Assembly: GCF_034440735.1 (NCBI RefSeq) | Contig: NZ_CP140098.1 | Coordinates: 1,977,501-2,041,500 of the forward strand | Direction: 5' to 3' | DNA: 64,000 bases | Source of the DNA: Deinococcus sp. AB2017081 | GTDB lineage: Bacteria; Deinococcota; Deinococci; Deinococcales; Deinococcaceae | Shown: positions 44,703 through 53,536 of the stretch, in pieces | Position numbering within the stretch: position 1 is the stretch's first letter | Layout of the letters: each line of letters starts with the position of its first letter | The notes under the pieces: model-generated | The model's database searches: none | The model's input: only the letters and a program-made list of their open reading frames with translations | What the model was told of the DNA's origin: nothing | Made by a program: the position numbers and the translations under genes

Positions 44703-45152
44703 GTGACCGGAGACGGAGCCCGCATAGAACACGGACGGAAGCTGCTGCTTGCTGTCCTGGGCGTGGTTGTGGCATTGCCGCTGATCGACCTCGGACTGAG
44801 GCCGTTGGTTCCTCCTTACGGCCCGACGGCCCTACCTGATCTCCGTGAGCTCTCAAACACTGGCATGGGGGCAGCCCTGCTCGTGCCGTATCTGGCCTCC
44901 CTGACCTACTCCAGCCGGTTCTGGGGAGCCCGCGCCGTGCTCGTGCTTGGGCTGCTGCTTCGGGCCGGGGCTCTGGCAGTGGCTCTGACACTGGTCGCTC
45001 AGATCCCCGAGGCCGGGTTTAACGGGTATCTGATCCTCGGGATTCCTGCTCTGTGCTCCCTCGCCTGTGCCGTACTGCTCCTCTGGCACCCCTCCATCCG
45101 GGCCTACCTGACCTGGGTGCGCGAGCCCCGCAACGTGTTCCAGCGGCTATGA
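44703..45152 (+). CDS. Small integral membrane protein of unknown function
   Basis: The 149-residue protein has about four hydrophobic helices (LLLAVLGVVVALPLIDLGL, MGAALLVPYLASLTY, AVLVLGLLLRAGALAVALTL, LILGIPALCSLACAVLLLW) and a basic C-terminus. No domain was recognised. The GTG start at 44703 follows TACGCT by 6 nt; an ATG at 44676 with GAGGA before it would add 9 residues. The stop overlaps the -10 of trhO. Confidence 0.65.
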   Translation: MTGDGARIEHGRKLLLAVLGVVVALPLIDLGLRPLVPPYGPTALPDLRELSNTGMGAALLVPYLASLTYSSRFWGARAVLVLGLLLRAGALAVALTLVAQIPEAGFNGYLILGIPALCSLACAVLLLWHPSIRAYLTWVREPRNVFQRL

Positions 45153-45153
45153 T
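45148..45153 (+). promoter_or_regulatory. Leaderless -10 box of trhO
   Basis: TATGAT, 8 nt before the ATG; it overlaps the stop codon of the previous gene. Confidence 0.55.
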
Positions 45154-45161
45154 CTCGGCTG

Positions 45162-46061
45162 ATGTCCCAGGCCGCCCCCGTCCCCGCCCCCTTCGTCGTC
45201 GCCGCGCTGTACCAGTTCCGCGAGGTCGCTGACCCGGCGGCGCTGCGGGACAGGCTGCTGGAACTGGGCCGGGCACACGACCTGTGCGGCACGCTGATCG
45301 TGGCTTCCGAAGGCCTCAACGGTACGGTGGCCGGGCAGCGGGAGGGGATCACCGCTCTGCGCGCGTTTCTGCACGGCGAGGGCTTCACGCGGCTGGAGGA
45401 CAAGGAATCCACGGCGGCCGTCCGGCCGTTCCGGCGGTTCAAGGTGCGCCTCAAGGCCGAGATCGTGACGCTGGGCGTGCCGGTCTCGCCCCGTGAACAG
45501 GTGGGCACCTACGTCGGTTCCGCCGAGTGGAATGCCCTGCTGGACGACCCCGATACGGTCGTGATCGACACCCGCAACCGGTACGAGGTCAGGGCCGGCA
45601 CCTTCCAGGGGGCCGTGAATCCCCAGATCGACTCGTTCCGCGAGTTCCCGGCGTGGCTCGATGCCCACGTGGACGACCTGGCGGGCAAGCGGGTGGCGAT
45701 GTTCTGCACGGGCGGGATCAGGTGCGAGAAGAGCACCAGCCTGCTGCTCCAGCGCGGGTTCACGGACGTGCTGCACCTGCGGGGCGGCATCCTGCGCTAT
45801 CTGGAGGACGTGCCCCAGGAGCAGACCCGCTGGGACGGCGAGTGCTTTGTCTTCGACGGCCGCGTGACGGTGGGGCATGGGCTCGCGCAGGGCGGCGCGG
45901 TCATGTGCCACTCGTGCGGCTGGCCACTGGATGAGCACGAGCGCCAGCACCCGGCCTACGAGGAGGGCGTGAGCTGTCCACACTGCGCCGGGCAGACCAC
46001 CGACGCCCAGAAGGCTGCCTTCCGCGAGCGGCAGCGCCAGTTCGATGCCGGACAGATCTGA
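45162..46061 (+). CDS. trhO: tRNA uridine(34) hydroxylase TrhO (rhodanese-fold)
   Basis: TrhO (YceA) makes 5-hydroxyuridine at tRNA position 34 using oxygen. The 299-residue protein has the N-terminal acylphosphatase-like UPF0176 domain and a central rhodanese domain with FCTGGIRCEKST (C182, C188). A C-terminal CxxC...CxxC tail (CHSCGWPL, CPHC) resembles a zinc site. Length and motifs fit the family. The next gene converges closely, leaving only 3 nt between stops. Confidence 0.92.
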   Translation: MSQAAPVPAPFVVAALYQFREVADPAALRDRLLELGRAHDLCGTLIVASEGLNGTVAGQREGITALRAFLHGEGFTRLEDKESTAAVRPFRRFKVRLKAEIVTLGVPVSPREQVGTYVGSAEWNALLDDPDTVVIDTRNRYEVRAGTFQGAVNPQIDSFREFPAWLDAHVDDLAGKRVAMFCTGGIRCEKSTSLLLQRGFTDVLHLRGGILRYLEDVPQEQTRWDGECFVFDGRVTVGHGLAQGGAVMCHSCGWPLDEHERQHPAYEEGVSCPHCAGQTTDAQKAAFRERQRQFDAGQI

Positions 46062-46064
46062 GGA

Positions 46065-47120
46065 TCACTCGAGTGCGGCTTCCGGCGGCAGCGCGGGCGG
46101 GAACAGCAGCACGCTCAGGCCCACGCCGCCCAGCGCGGCCATGACGGCCAGCCCCAGCCACAGCTCCAGGCTCAGGTTGCTCAGGCCCAGCTTCACCACG
46201 CCGCCCAGGTAGGGCACCCACACGCACAGCGGCAGCAGGAACGCGAAGGCCCGCAGGTGGAGAATCCTGGCCGGCGACGGCCGCAGCGTGGCGTGCAGCA
46301 CGTCGGCCAGCAGTCCGCACACCACGGCCAGCAGCGGCACCCGCCACTCGCCCGGCGACAGCATGACCGACAGCCCCAGGTTGGTGATCCCGTACATGAC
46401 CGTGATCGCCCCGAACGGCAGCGCAAAGCGGCGCAGGAGCAGCAGCACCGGCGCAGTCATCAGGAGCGCGGTCAGCAGCACGGCACTCAGCTCGCCGCGC
46501 GTCTGCACCCACCCCAGGCCCTGCGGCACGATCAGCAGGCCCCACATGTACATGTGCATGAAGGCGGTGGTCGCCAGCATGGCCGTGCCCGACAGCACGG
46601 CGACCCAGCGCAGCGCGCCCGGTGCCGACCGGCCCACCGGCTGCCGCCACACGGCGGTCAGGGGTGCGGCCAGGATCAGCATGGCTCCGGCGTACAGGCC
46701 CAGATGGGTGGGGGAGAGCAGTGCCTCGATTCCGACCTCGATCCCGAACAGCGTGTGCCACAGCAGGTCGCCGGCCCCGGACACGCCGAACAGCGGCACG
46801 CCCAGCGCCGCCAGCACGTAGCCCTCGGGGAAGGCCGCCAGCCCCCGCTGTCCCCGCCGCCACCCCCGTGACGCCAGCAGCGCACACCACCCGGCCACCG
46901 CCGCGAAGCCGCTGTAGAACACCGCGTGCCACGGCGTGAAGAACGACTCGATGGTGTCGCCGCGCTGGTTGTGGGCCCAGCCGTCCAGAAACAGCCCCCC
47001 GACCAGCCACAGGCCCAGCAGCATGGTGATCATGTGCTCCCGCGTGCTTGTCCGGTGAACCTTCTCGTCGGACAGGCCCACGGGCGCCGGATGACCGGTG
47101 GTCGGCGGCATGGTGGTCAT
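46065..47120 (-). CDS. Multi-pass membrane protein of unknown function
   Basis: The 351-residue protein has about ten hydrophobic segments. Polar residues recur inside or next to helices: FLDGWAHNQ, TPWHAVFYSGF, GDLLWHTLFG, SPTHLGLYAG, FMHMYMWG. The evenly placed histidines resemble a heme- or metal-binding membrane protein, but no named family is recognised. The ATG at 47120 follows TACACT by 5 nt. Function unknown. Confidence 0.72.
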   Translation of the reverse strand: MTTMPPTTGHPAPVGLSDEKVHRTSTREHMITMLLGLWLVGGLFLDGWAHNQRGDTIESFFTPWHAVFYSGFAAVAGWCALLASRGWRRGQRGLAAFPEGYVLAALGVPLFGVSGAGDLLWHTLFGIEVGIEALLSPTHLGLYAGAMLILAAPLTAVWRQPVGRSAPGALRWVAVLSGTAMLATTAFMHMYMWGLLIVPQGLGWVQTRGELSAVLLTALLMTAPVLLLLRRFALPFGAITVMYGITNLGLSVMLSPGEWRVPLLAVVCGLLADVLHATLRPSPARILHLRAFAFLLPLCVWVPYLGGVVKLGLSNLSLELWLGLAVMAALGGVGLSVLLFPPALPPEAALE

Positions 47121-47125
47121 GCCCC

Positions 47126-47131
47126 AGTGTA
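47126..47131 (-). promoter_or_regulatory. Leaderless -10 box of the multi-pass membrane gene
   Basis: TACACT, 5 nt before the ATG. Confidence 0.55.
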
Positions 47132-47162
47132 CGGGGACATGGATCAGAACACGGGCAGAGGA

Positions 47163-47195
47163 TGACGCCCCCAGCTCATGGCATCGGGGGCGTCA
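47163..47195. terminator. Perfect 10-bp hairpin after the 82-aa gene
   Basis: TGACGCCCCC (47163-47172) pairs with GGGGGCGTCA (47186-47195). No T-run follows. Confidence 0.55.
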
Positions 47196-47209
47196 CCCGG
47201 GAGCCAGAC

Positions 47210-47458
47210 TCACGCAGCGCGGTGATTCTGTTCGAAGTTCAGCTGACGATCCAGATCGTCCAGGGCCTGTCGGTACAGGTCGCCTGGCACGTGCTGAACA
47301 GCGGCCAGAAACGTCGCGGCGTCCTCCAGCGTGGCGTGGGTGGAACTGTGGTGCCAGCCTGGCCCCTCGGCCGTCATGCTCACGCGGCCAGCGTGGATCA
47401 GGAACCGCACGCGGCCCTGCTCCGTCCGCGTGTCGCTGAAATGACGGGTGACGTTCAT
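47210..47458 (-). CDS. 82-aa protein of unknown function
   Basis: The product (MNVTRHFSDTRTEQGRVRFL at its start) has no signal peptide or recognised domain. Its codon use matches neighbours and the ATG at 47458 follows TATGCT by 6 nt, a convincing leaderless start, so it is likely real. A hairpin follows its stop. An upstream in-frame ATG at 47500 lacks a signal. Confidence 0.65.
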   Translation of the reverse strand: MNVTRHFSDTRTEQGRVRFLIHAGRVSMTAEGPGWHHSSTHATLEDAATFLAAVQHVPGDLYRQALDDLDRQLNFEQNHRAA

Positions 47459-47464
47459 GAGAGC

Positions 47465-47470
47465 AGCATA
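47465..47470 (-). promoter_or_regulatory. Leaderless -10 box of the 82-aa gene
   Basis: TATGCT, 6 nt before the ATG. Confidence 0.6.
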
Positions 47471-47575
47471 GGGCAGGACAACTGACGTCGACATCACCAA
47501 AATGGTTCAGATGTTCATAAAGTGTTGAACTCCGGCGGGGGCGGAGCCGTCGACGACGACGCCCCACCCGGGAAC

Positions 47576-48412
47576 TCAGTACGTGTAGAAGCCCTGCCCG
47601 CTCTTGCGGCCCAGCAGGCCCGCCTGCACCATCTTGCGCAGCAGCGGACTGGGCCGGTACTTGTCGTCCCCCAGCCCCCTGTGCAGCACCTCCATGATGC
47701 TCAGGCAGGTGTCCAGCCCGATGAAATCTGCCAGGGTCAGCGGCCCCATGGGGTGGTTCATGCCCAGCTTCATGATCCCGTCGATCGCCTCCGGCTCCGC
47801 CACGCCTTCCATGACGCACTGGATCGCCTCGTTCAGCATGGGCATCAGGATGCGGTTGCTCACGAAGCCGGGGAAGTCGTTGCAGGGCAGCGGCGTCTTG
47901 CCCATCTGTTCAGCCGTCTCGGTGACGATGCGGGCCGTCTCGTCGCTGGTCTGGTAGCCCCGGATGACCTCGACAAGCTGCATCAGCGGCACCGGATTCA
48001 TGAAGTGCATCCCGATGAAGCGCTCCGGGCGGCCCGACGCCGACGCTAGCGCCGTGATCGGGATGCTGCTGGTGTTGCTCGCCAGGATGCCCGAGGGCTT
48101 CACGATCCCGCCCAGAGTGCGGAACAGCTCCGCCTTCACGGCCTCGTTCTCCACGATGGCTTCCACGACCAGATCACTGTCCGCGAAGTCCTGGAGCTCC
48201 ATCGTGAAGCGGATGCGGCCCAGCACCACGTCCGGCGCGTCCGCCAGCCTGCCCTTCTCGTGCAGCTTCGCCAGCGACTTCTCGATGGTCGCCCGCCCAC
48301 GATCCAGGAACGCCTGCTGCACGTCCTGCACCAGCACATCGAATCCACTCTGCGCGGCGACCTGCGCGATCCCGCCGCCCATCTGTCCTGCTCCGATGAC
48401 TCCGAAGTTCAT
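47576..48412 (-). CDS. 3-hydroxyacyl-CoA dehydrogenase (3-hydroxybutyryl-CoA type)
   Basis: The 278-residue NAD(P)-dependent enzyme interconverts 3-hydroxyacyl-CoA and 3-oxoacyl-CoA. The Rossmann motif is [10 protein letters not shown] (7-16), catalytic histidine and context are in [17 protein letters not shown], and [19 protein letters not shown] and [13 protein letters not shown] follow. The length fits the stand-alone Hbd form. GGGAG lies 5 nt before the ATG. Together with the thiolase 0.8 kb upstream it gives two steps of short-chain acyl-CoA metabolism. Confidence 0.94.
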   Translation of the reverse strand: MNFGVIGAGQMGGGIAQVAAQSGFDVLVQDVQQAFLDRGRATIEKSLAKLHEKGRLADAPDVVLGRIRFTMELQDFADSDLVVEAIVENEAVKAELFRTLGGIVKPSGILASNTSSIPITALASASGRPERFIGMHFMNPVPLMQLVEVIRGYQTSDETARIVTETAEQMGKTPLPCNDFPGFVSNRILMPMLNEAIQCVMEGVAEPEAIDGIMKLGMNHPMGPLTLADFIGLDTCLSIMEVLHRGLGDDKYRPSPLLRKMVQAGLLGRKSGQGFYTY

Positions 48413-48425
48413 GTGGTCTCCCTAC

Positions 48426-48854
48426 TCAAGCCGTGCTGTACCAGCGGATGACGATCCATAGGCCTTGTCCTTGACCGACAAGGATCTCCTCGAGGACGTC
48501 TGGGCTCGCTGACCAGCCACTCTTGACCGCTGAGAGTCTGTGATCGCGCCCATTCTGGACACCATCAATCCGATACCGTGCCCGTGCGTGCCACTCTGCA
48601 AGCGGAACTGGTTGAAGAACTCCCTGTTCACCGGGCGATAGCCTCTGCGCTGTAACTTCTCTGACGATTTTTGCGCGATGCACTGGAGATTGAGGCAAGT
48701 CGCTCCAGAGGTTTAAATCCGCCAGGCAGTGCCCAAGCGATGCAGCGTGTGCCTCGGCCTCGCCTGCACCGGCAGCGCTCGTGTACACCGCGAGATACTC
48801 CTCAGAGGCGATGTGCGCGTGATCTTCAGGTGTATAGAACGCCGCCTCGTACAT
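48426..48854 (-). CDS. Hypothetical protein
   Basis: The 142-residue frame is continuous and lies between the Hbd and YciI genes with tight gaps (13 and 9 nt), consistent with an operon. The N-terminal half is acidic and Ala-rich and the C-terminal half reads naturally (EWHARARYRIDGVQNGRDHR, then LEEILVGQGQGLWIVIRW). Codon third positions are less GC-rich than in neighbours, suggesting a more recent origin. No domain was recognised. Confidence 0.6.
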   Translation of the reverse strand: MYEAAFYTPEDHAHIASEEYLAVYTSAAGAGEAEAHAASLGHCLADLNLWSDLPQSPVHRAKIVREVTAQRLSPGEQGVLQPVPLAEWHARARYRIDGVQNGRDHRLSAVKSGWSASPDVLEEILVGQGQGLWIVIRWYSTA

Positions 48855-48863
48855 TCAACCCAC

Positions 48864-49178
48864 TCACTCCACCAGCGGCACGCCGTCCAGTTCCAGCGCG
48901 CGGCCGCGCTTGACGGGCGTGAACGCCGTGTAGCGGTACGTGCTGCATCCCTCCAGCACGAAGGGATCCTGGGCGAAGATCGCCTCCAGCTGCGCCTGCC
49001 CCTCGGCCTGCGCGACGATCACGCCGCCCGTGCCGTCGACCTTGCGGCCGCTCGTGAGGAACACGCCGCTGGTGTAGTGCTGGTCGAGCCACGCGCGGTG
49101 CCGGGGCGTGACGGCAGCCAGCTCGTCGCCGCTCTTGAGGTACGTGCTCTCGATGATCCACAGGGTCGGGGTGCTCAT
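48864..49178 (-). CDS. YciI family protein
   Basis: The 104-residue protein has the YCII fold pattern: an N-terminal strand (LWIIESTY), a central PRHRAWLDQHYTSGVFLTSGR with the His/Asp of the putative active site, and FAQDPFVLEG. The family fold resembles muconolactone isomerase and its role is unknown. It lies 4 nt after the thiolase stop; the ATG follows TAGGCT by 6 nt, suggesting it also has its own start. Confidence 0.88.
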   Translation of the reverse strand: MSTPTLWIIESTYLKSGDELAAVTPRHRAWLDQHYTSGVFLTSGRKVDGTGGVIVAQAEGQAQLEAIFAQDPFVLEGCSTYRYTAFTPVKRGRALELDGVPLVE

Positions 49179-49182
49179 GCCC

Positions 49183-50364
49183 TCAGCCTACCCGTCTCAC
49201 GGCCAGCGCGAGGCCGTTGCCGCCGCCCATGCACAGGGTGGCGACACCGGTCTCCTTCCCCTGCGCCCTGAGCGCGTGCAGCAGCGTGACCAGAATTCGC
49301 GCTCCACTCGCGCCGATGGGGTGCCCCAGGGCGACCGCGCCGCCGTTCACGTTCACGCGCTCCGGGTCGAGGCCCAGTTCGCGGCTCACGGCGAGGCTCT
49401 GGACACTGAAGGCTTCGTTCAGTTCCCAGAGATCGACGTCGTTCACGTTCCAGCCGAGTTTACTCAGCAGTTTGTTGGTGGCGGGAACGGGCGTCATCAT
49501 GACCCACTCGGGGGCCAGGCCGCCCGTGGCGTAGTCGACGATCTCAGCCAGGGGGGTCAGGCCATGCGCCTGCGCGAAGTCCTCGCTGACGACCATGACG
49601 CTGGCGGCACCGTCATTCAGGCCGGGGGCGTTTCCGGCGGTCACGGAGCCGTCCTTTTTAAAGGCAGGCTTGAGCTTGCCCAGCGTCTCCTCGCTGGTGT
49701 CGGCACGTGGCCCTTCATCGGTATCCACGACCGTATCGCCCTTGCGGCCCTTCACGGTCACGGGCACGATCTCGTCCGTGAAGCGTCCGGCCTGCTGCGC
49801 GGCGATGGCCTTGCGGTGGCTGGCGGTGGCGTAGGCGTCCTGCTCCTCGCGCGAGATCGCGTACTTGTCGGCCACGCGCTCGCCGGTCAGGCCCATGCCC
49901 TCGTCGTTGATGCTGCACCACAGGCCGTCCTGAGTATTGGCGTCGAGCACCTGCGCGTGCCCCAGGCGGTAGCCCTTGCGGGCACCGGGCAGCAGGTGCG
50001 GGGCGTTGCTCATGGATTCCATGCCGCCCGCCAGCACCGCTGACTGATCCCCGGCGCGGATGCTCTGCGCCGCCAGGATCACCGCCTTCAGGCCGCTCCC
50101 GCAGACCTTGTTGATGGTCAGCGCCCCGACCTCGTTGCTCAGGCCCGCGCGCAGGACCGCCTGCCGCGCGGGATTCTGCCCGCACCCGGCCTGCACGACC
50201 TGTCCCATGATGACGTCCTCGACCAGCTCGGCTGGAACACCGCTGCGGGCCAGGGTCTCGCGCAGGGCGATGGAACCGAGTTCGACGGCAGCCACGCTCT
50301 CCAGCGCTCCCAGAAACTTCCCGGTCGGCGTCCGCGACGCCGCGACGATCACTGCTTTGGACAT
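49183..50364 (-). CDS. Acetyl-CoA C-acyltransferase (thiolase)
   Basis: The 393-residue thiolase makes or cleaves 3-oxoacyl-CoA. The acyl-holding cysteine is C88 in [11 protein letters not shown]. The histidine region is [10 protein letters not shown], and the second cysteine region is CMGGGNG near the C-terminus. Context with the 3-hydroxyacyl-CoA dehydrogenase suggests acetoacetyl-CoA metabolism. The ATG follows TATCCT by 6 nt. Confidence 0.95.
   Translation of the reverse strand: MSKAVIVAASRTPTGKFLGALESVAAVELGSIALRETLARSGVPAELVEDVIMGQVVQAGCGQNPARQAVLRAGLSNEVGALTINKVCGSGLKAVILAAQSIRAGDQSAVLAGGMESMSNAPHLLPGARKGYRLGHAQVLDANTQDGLWCSINDEGMGLTGERVADKYAISREEQDAYATASHRKAIAAQQAGRFTDEIVPVTVKGRKGDTVVDTDEGPRADTSEETLGKLKPAFKKDGSVTAGNAPGLNDGAASVMVVSEDFAQAHGLTPLAEIVDYATGGLAPEWVMMTPVPATNKLLSKLGWNVNDVDLWELNEAFSVQSLAVSRELGLDPERVNVNGGAVALGHPIGASGARILVTLLHALRAQGKETGVATLCMGGGNGLALAVRRVG
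49185..49190 (-). promoter_or_regulatory. Leaderless -10 box of the YciI gene
   Basis: TAGGCT, 6 nt before the ATG and inside the end of the thiolase gene. Confidence 0.5.
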
Positions 50365-50370
50365 GCCGGC

Positions 50371-50376
50371 AGGATA
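50371..50376 (-). promoter_or_regulatory. Leaderless -10 box of the thiolase gene
   Basis: TATCCT, 6 nt before the ATG. Confidence 0.6.
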
Positions 50377-50397
50377 GCGCGGCCCGCCTAACGGGCG

Positions 50398-50679
50398 TTA
50401 GGTCGGCGTCCACCACAGCCGGTCACGGAACGCGCCTCGATCCTGAGCCTTCTGGCCTCTCATGCCGTCCAGTTCAGTGGCCGAGATGCCGTCGAGGGGC
50501 GCCAGTGCGTTCACCACCTCCAGTACGTCCGCGAGTTCCAGCACCTCACCGGATGCCAGATATTCCGTGACCTCTTCCTGAAGCTTGTCGCGCAGGGCGG
50601 CGCGGTATCCGTCGTCGTCCAGCACGTGGGCGGTGCCGCCGAACAGGTCTGGAATGCGGTCACGGACGAGTTTTCCCAT
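50398..50679 (-). CDS. MazG-like nucleotide pyrophosphohydrolase
   Basis: The 93-residue protein has the EExxE...ExxD helix pattern of all-alpha NTP pyrophosphatases: EEVTE at 35-39, then ELADVLEVV with E48 and D51. It begins KLVRDRIPDL, typical of phosphoribosyl-ATP pyrophosphohydrolase-like MazG proteins. The substrate is unknown, perhaps a damaged nucleotide. It shares a 49-nt divergent gap with ffh. Confidence 0.85.
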   Translation of the reverse strand: MGKLVRDRIPDLFGGTAHVLDDDGYRAALRDKLQEEVTEYLASGEVLELADVLEVVNALAPLDGISATELDGMRGQKAQDRGAFRDRLWWTPT

Positions 50680-50715
50680 GCGCCCAGGATGACAGACCGG
50701 ATATGCCGCCCGTGG

Positions 50716-50721
50716 TAGCCT
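50716..50721 (+). promoter_or_regulatory. Leaderless -10 box of ffh
   Basis: TAGCCT, 7 nt before the ATG at 50729. Confidence 0.55.
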
Positions 50722-50728
50722 CCAGGGT

Positions 50729-52062
<1,334 letters not shown>

Positions 52063-52066
<4 letters not shown>

Positions 52067-52091
52067 CAGACCCCAGAGCCGTCCGTATACT
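52063..52091 (+). promoter_or_regulatory. Strong promoter of tRNA-Lys
   Basis: TTGACA (52063-52068) and TATACT (52086-52091) are 17 nt apart. The -35 overlaps the ffh stop codon. Confidence 0.85.
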
Positions 52092-52136
52092 CATTCCCGC
52101 TGCCAGACGCCGTTCCTGTGGCCCGGCACGCGGAGC

Positions 52137-52212
<76 letters not shown>

Positions 52213-52222
52213 GAACGAACAG

Positions 52223-52251
52223 AGCGCCGCCCCCGGACTGGGGGCGGCGCT
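52223..52251 (+). terminator. Hairpin terminator after tRNA-Lys
   Basis: AGCGCCGCCCCC pairs with GGGGGCGGCGCT over a 5-nt loop, then TCATT. Confidence 0.8.
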
Positions 52252-52266
52252 TCATTGCATGGTCGG

Positions 52267-53328
52267 TCAGGGCGCGGGTTTGACATTCCGAATCACGAAG
52301 ACCACATCCTGGTAGTCGCCGTTCACGCTGGGTTCGAAGCACAGCAGGTAGGTGTTGGCGACCGCCACACCGGCGCTGTCTTTCATGGGGTAGACGCGCA
52401 CCGCGTGTGCCGTCCGGCCAGTGTTCAGGGCATCCTGCGTGTAGGTCAGCGGGTAGTTGTAGGCGCCCGGATCAATGTAGATCCCGAATGCGGCCGTGCC
52501 CGGATCAAAGGTCACGCTGGTGGTCGACGTGCCTCCGGAAATCGCCGGGTTGAGCGTCTGGTACTGCCCCTTGACGAGGGTGCCCGTCACCTTGCGCGTG
52601 GCCGTCGTGCCCGACACCGTGAAGTATCCAAAGGGTGTCGCGCCGTCGGGCGAGTAGCGGGCCACCGGTGTCAGGGTCACGGTCTCCGTCCCGGCCTTCA
52701 CGAACAGCGGAGCCCGGATCTCATCCCCGATGGGAGCCGCGCCGGTGCCAAGTTCCAGGGGTTTGGACGGATCGGGCGGCGTGCCCACCGTCACCCGGAA
52801 TCCCAGAGTCTCCACGATCTGGGCGAGTGGCGGCTCGGCGTCGCCCTCCAGACCGACAGCGCGCAGACCGCTCAGTGGGACAGACACGGCCGCTCCCTGT
52901 GTCTGCAGGGCGGCTTTCACGACGCCCACCGCACCTGTGGCCCGCAGGCGCACCTGCACGGGCAGCGACTGGTTCACGGCCAGGGTGAATGGCAGGGCCG
53001 GGGGACTGACCAGCTCAAATTCGGTGCCGCTGACCGTCAGGGCGGTGACCTGCACGGCCTTCGTCGATGTGTTCTGGAGGGTCACGCGCTGCACGGCACT
53101 GACCTGCCCCTTGACGCTGCTGAAGACCAGCGAATCCGGCTGCGCCGCGACCGTCACGGTCGGCAGCGGGGTCGGTGTGGGCGATGGTGCCGGAACGGGC
53201 GTCGGCGTCGGCACCGGAGTCGGCTCGGTGGTCGCGCCGGTACAGCTCATCAGCACGGCCGTCAGCAACAGTGCTCCTGTTCGCTCAAGTGTTCGACGTC
53301 CTGTCCTGCGGATCCTGTTTCCGGTCAT
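52267..53328 (-). CDS. Lipoprotein with Pro/Thr linker and choice-of-anchor-D-like domain
   Basis: A lipoprotein signal peptide ends at LMSC. A Pro/Thr-rich spacer (VPTPTPVPAPSPTPTPLPT) follows, then a beta domain of the choice-of-anchor-D kind (PDSLVFSSVKGQVSAVQRVT, then VQVTALTVSGTEFEL), and a second beta-rich domain (TSVTFDPGTAAFGIYIDPGA). A cell-surface role is likely. The C-terminal half (AGVAVANTYLLCFEPSVNGD) resembles surface proteins of Deinococcus-Thermus in general composition. AAGGAG precedes the ATG. Function unknown; no catalytic motif. Confidence 0.78.
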   Translation of the reverse strand: MTGNRIRRTGRRTLERTGALLLTAVLMSCTGATTEPTPVPTPTPVPAPSPTPTPLPTVTVAAQPDSLVFSSVKGQVSAVQRVTLQNTSTKAVQVTALTVSGTEFELVSPPALPFTLAVNQSLPVQVRLRATGAVGVVKAALQTQGAAVSVPLSGLRAVGLEGDAEPPLAQIVETLGFRVTVGTPPDPSKPLELGTGAAPIGDEIRAPLFVKAGTETVTLTPVARYSPDGATPFGYFTVSGTTATRKVTGTLVKGQYQTLNPAISGGTSTTSVTFDPGTAAFGIYIDPGAYNYPLTYTQDALNTGRTAHAVRVYPMKDSAGVAVANTYLLCFEPSVNGDYQDVVFVIRNVKPAP

Positions 53329-53490
53329 AGCCCCACTCCTTCTCCCGGGCCACCGGCCCTGAACCGCCTCCCCGGAACGGGGAGTGCTGCGCCGCACTGT
53401 AGAGACCACGCCTGACGCCTGGCTCCGACCGACGTGAGAAGAATTTCATGTTGGGCGTTTCCGATTCGCTTCCACCGTGAGACCAGACCG

Positions 53491-53526
53491 CAGCGGCCGC
53501 CGGATCAGACGATCCGGCGGCCGCTG
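53491..53526. terminator. Perfect 16-bp hairpin after the repeat lipoprotein gene
   Basis: CAGCGGCCGCCGGATC (53491-53506) pairs exactly with GATCCGGCGGCCGCTG (53511-53526). No T-run follows on either strand. Confidence 0.6.
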
Positions 53527-53536
53527 GCGAGGTCAA

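Noticed and set aside
48422..48631. A 69-codon minus-strand frame overlapping the 142-aa gene
   Set aside because: It covers the same DNA in another register, has no start signal and weaker codon pattern than the 142-aa frame.
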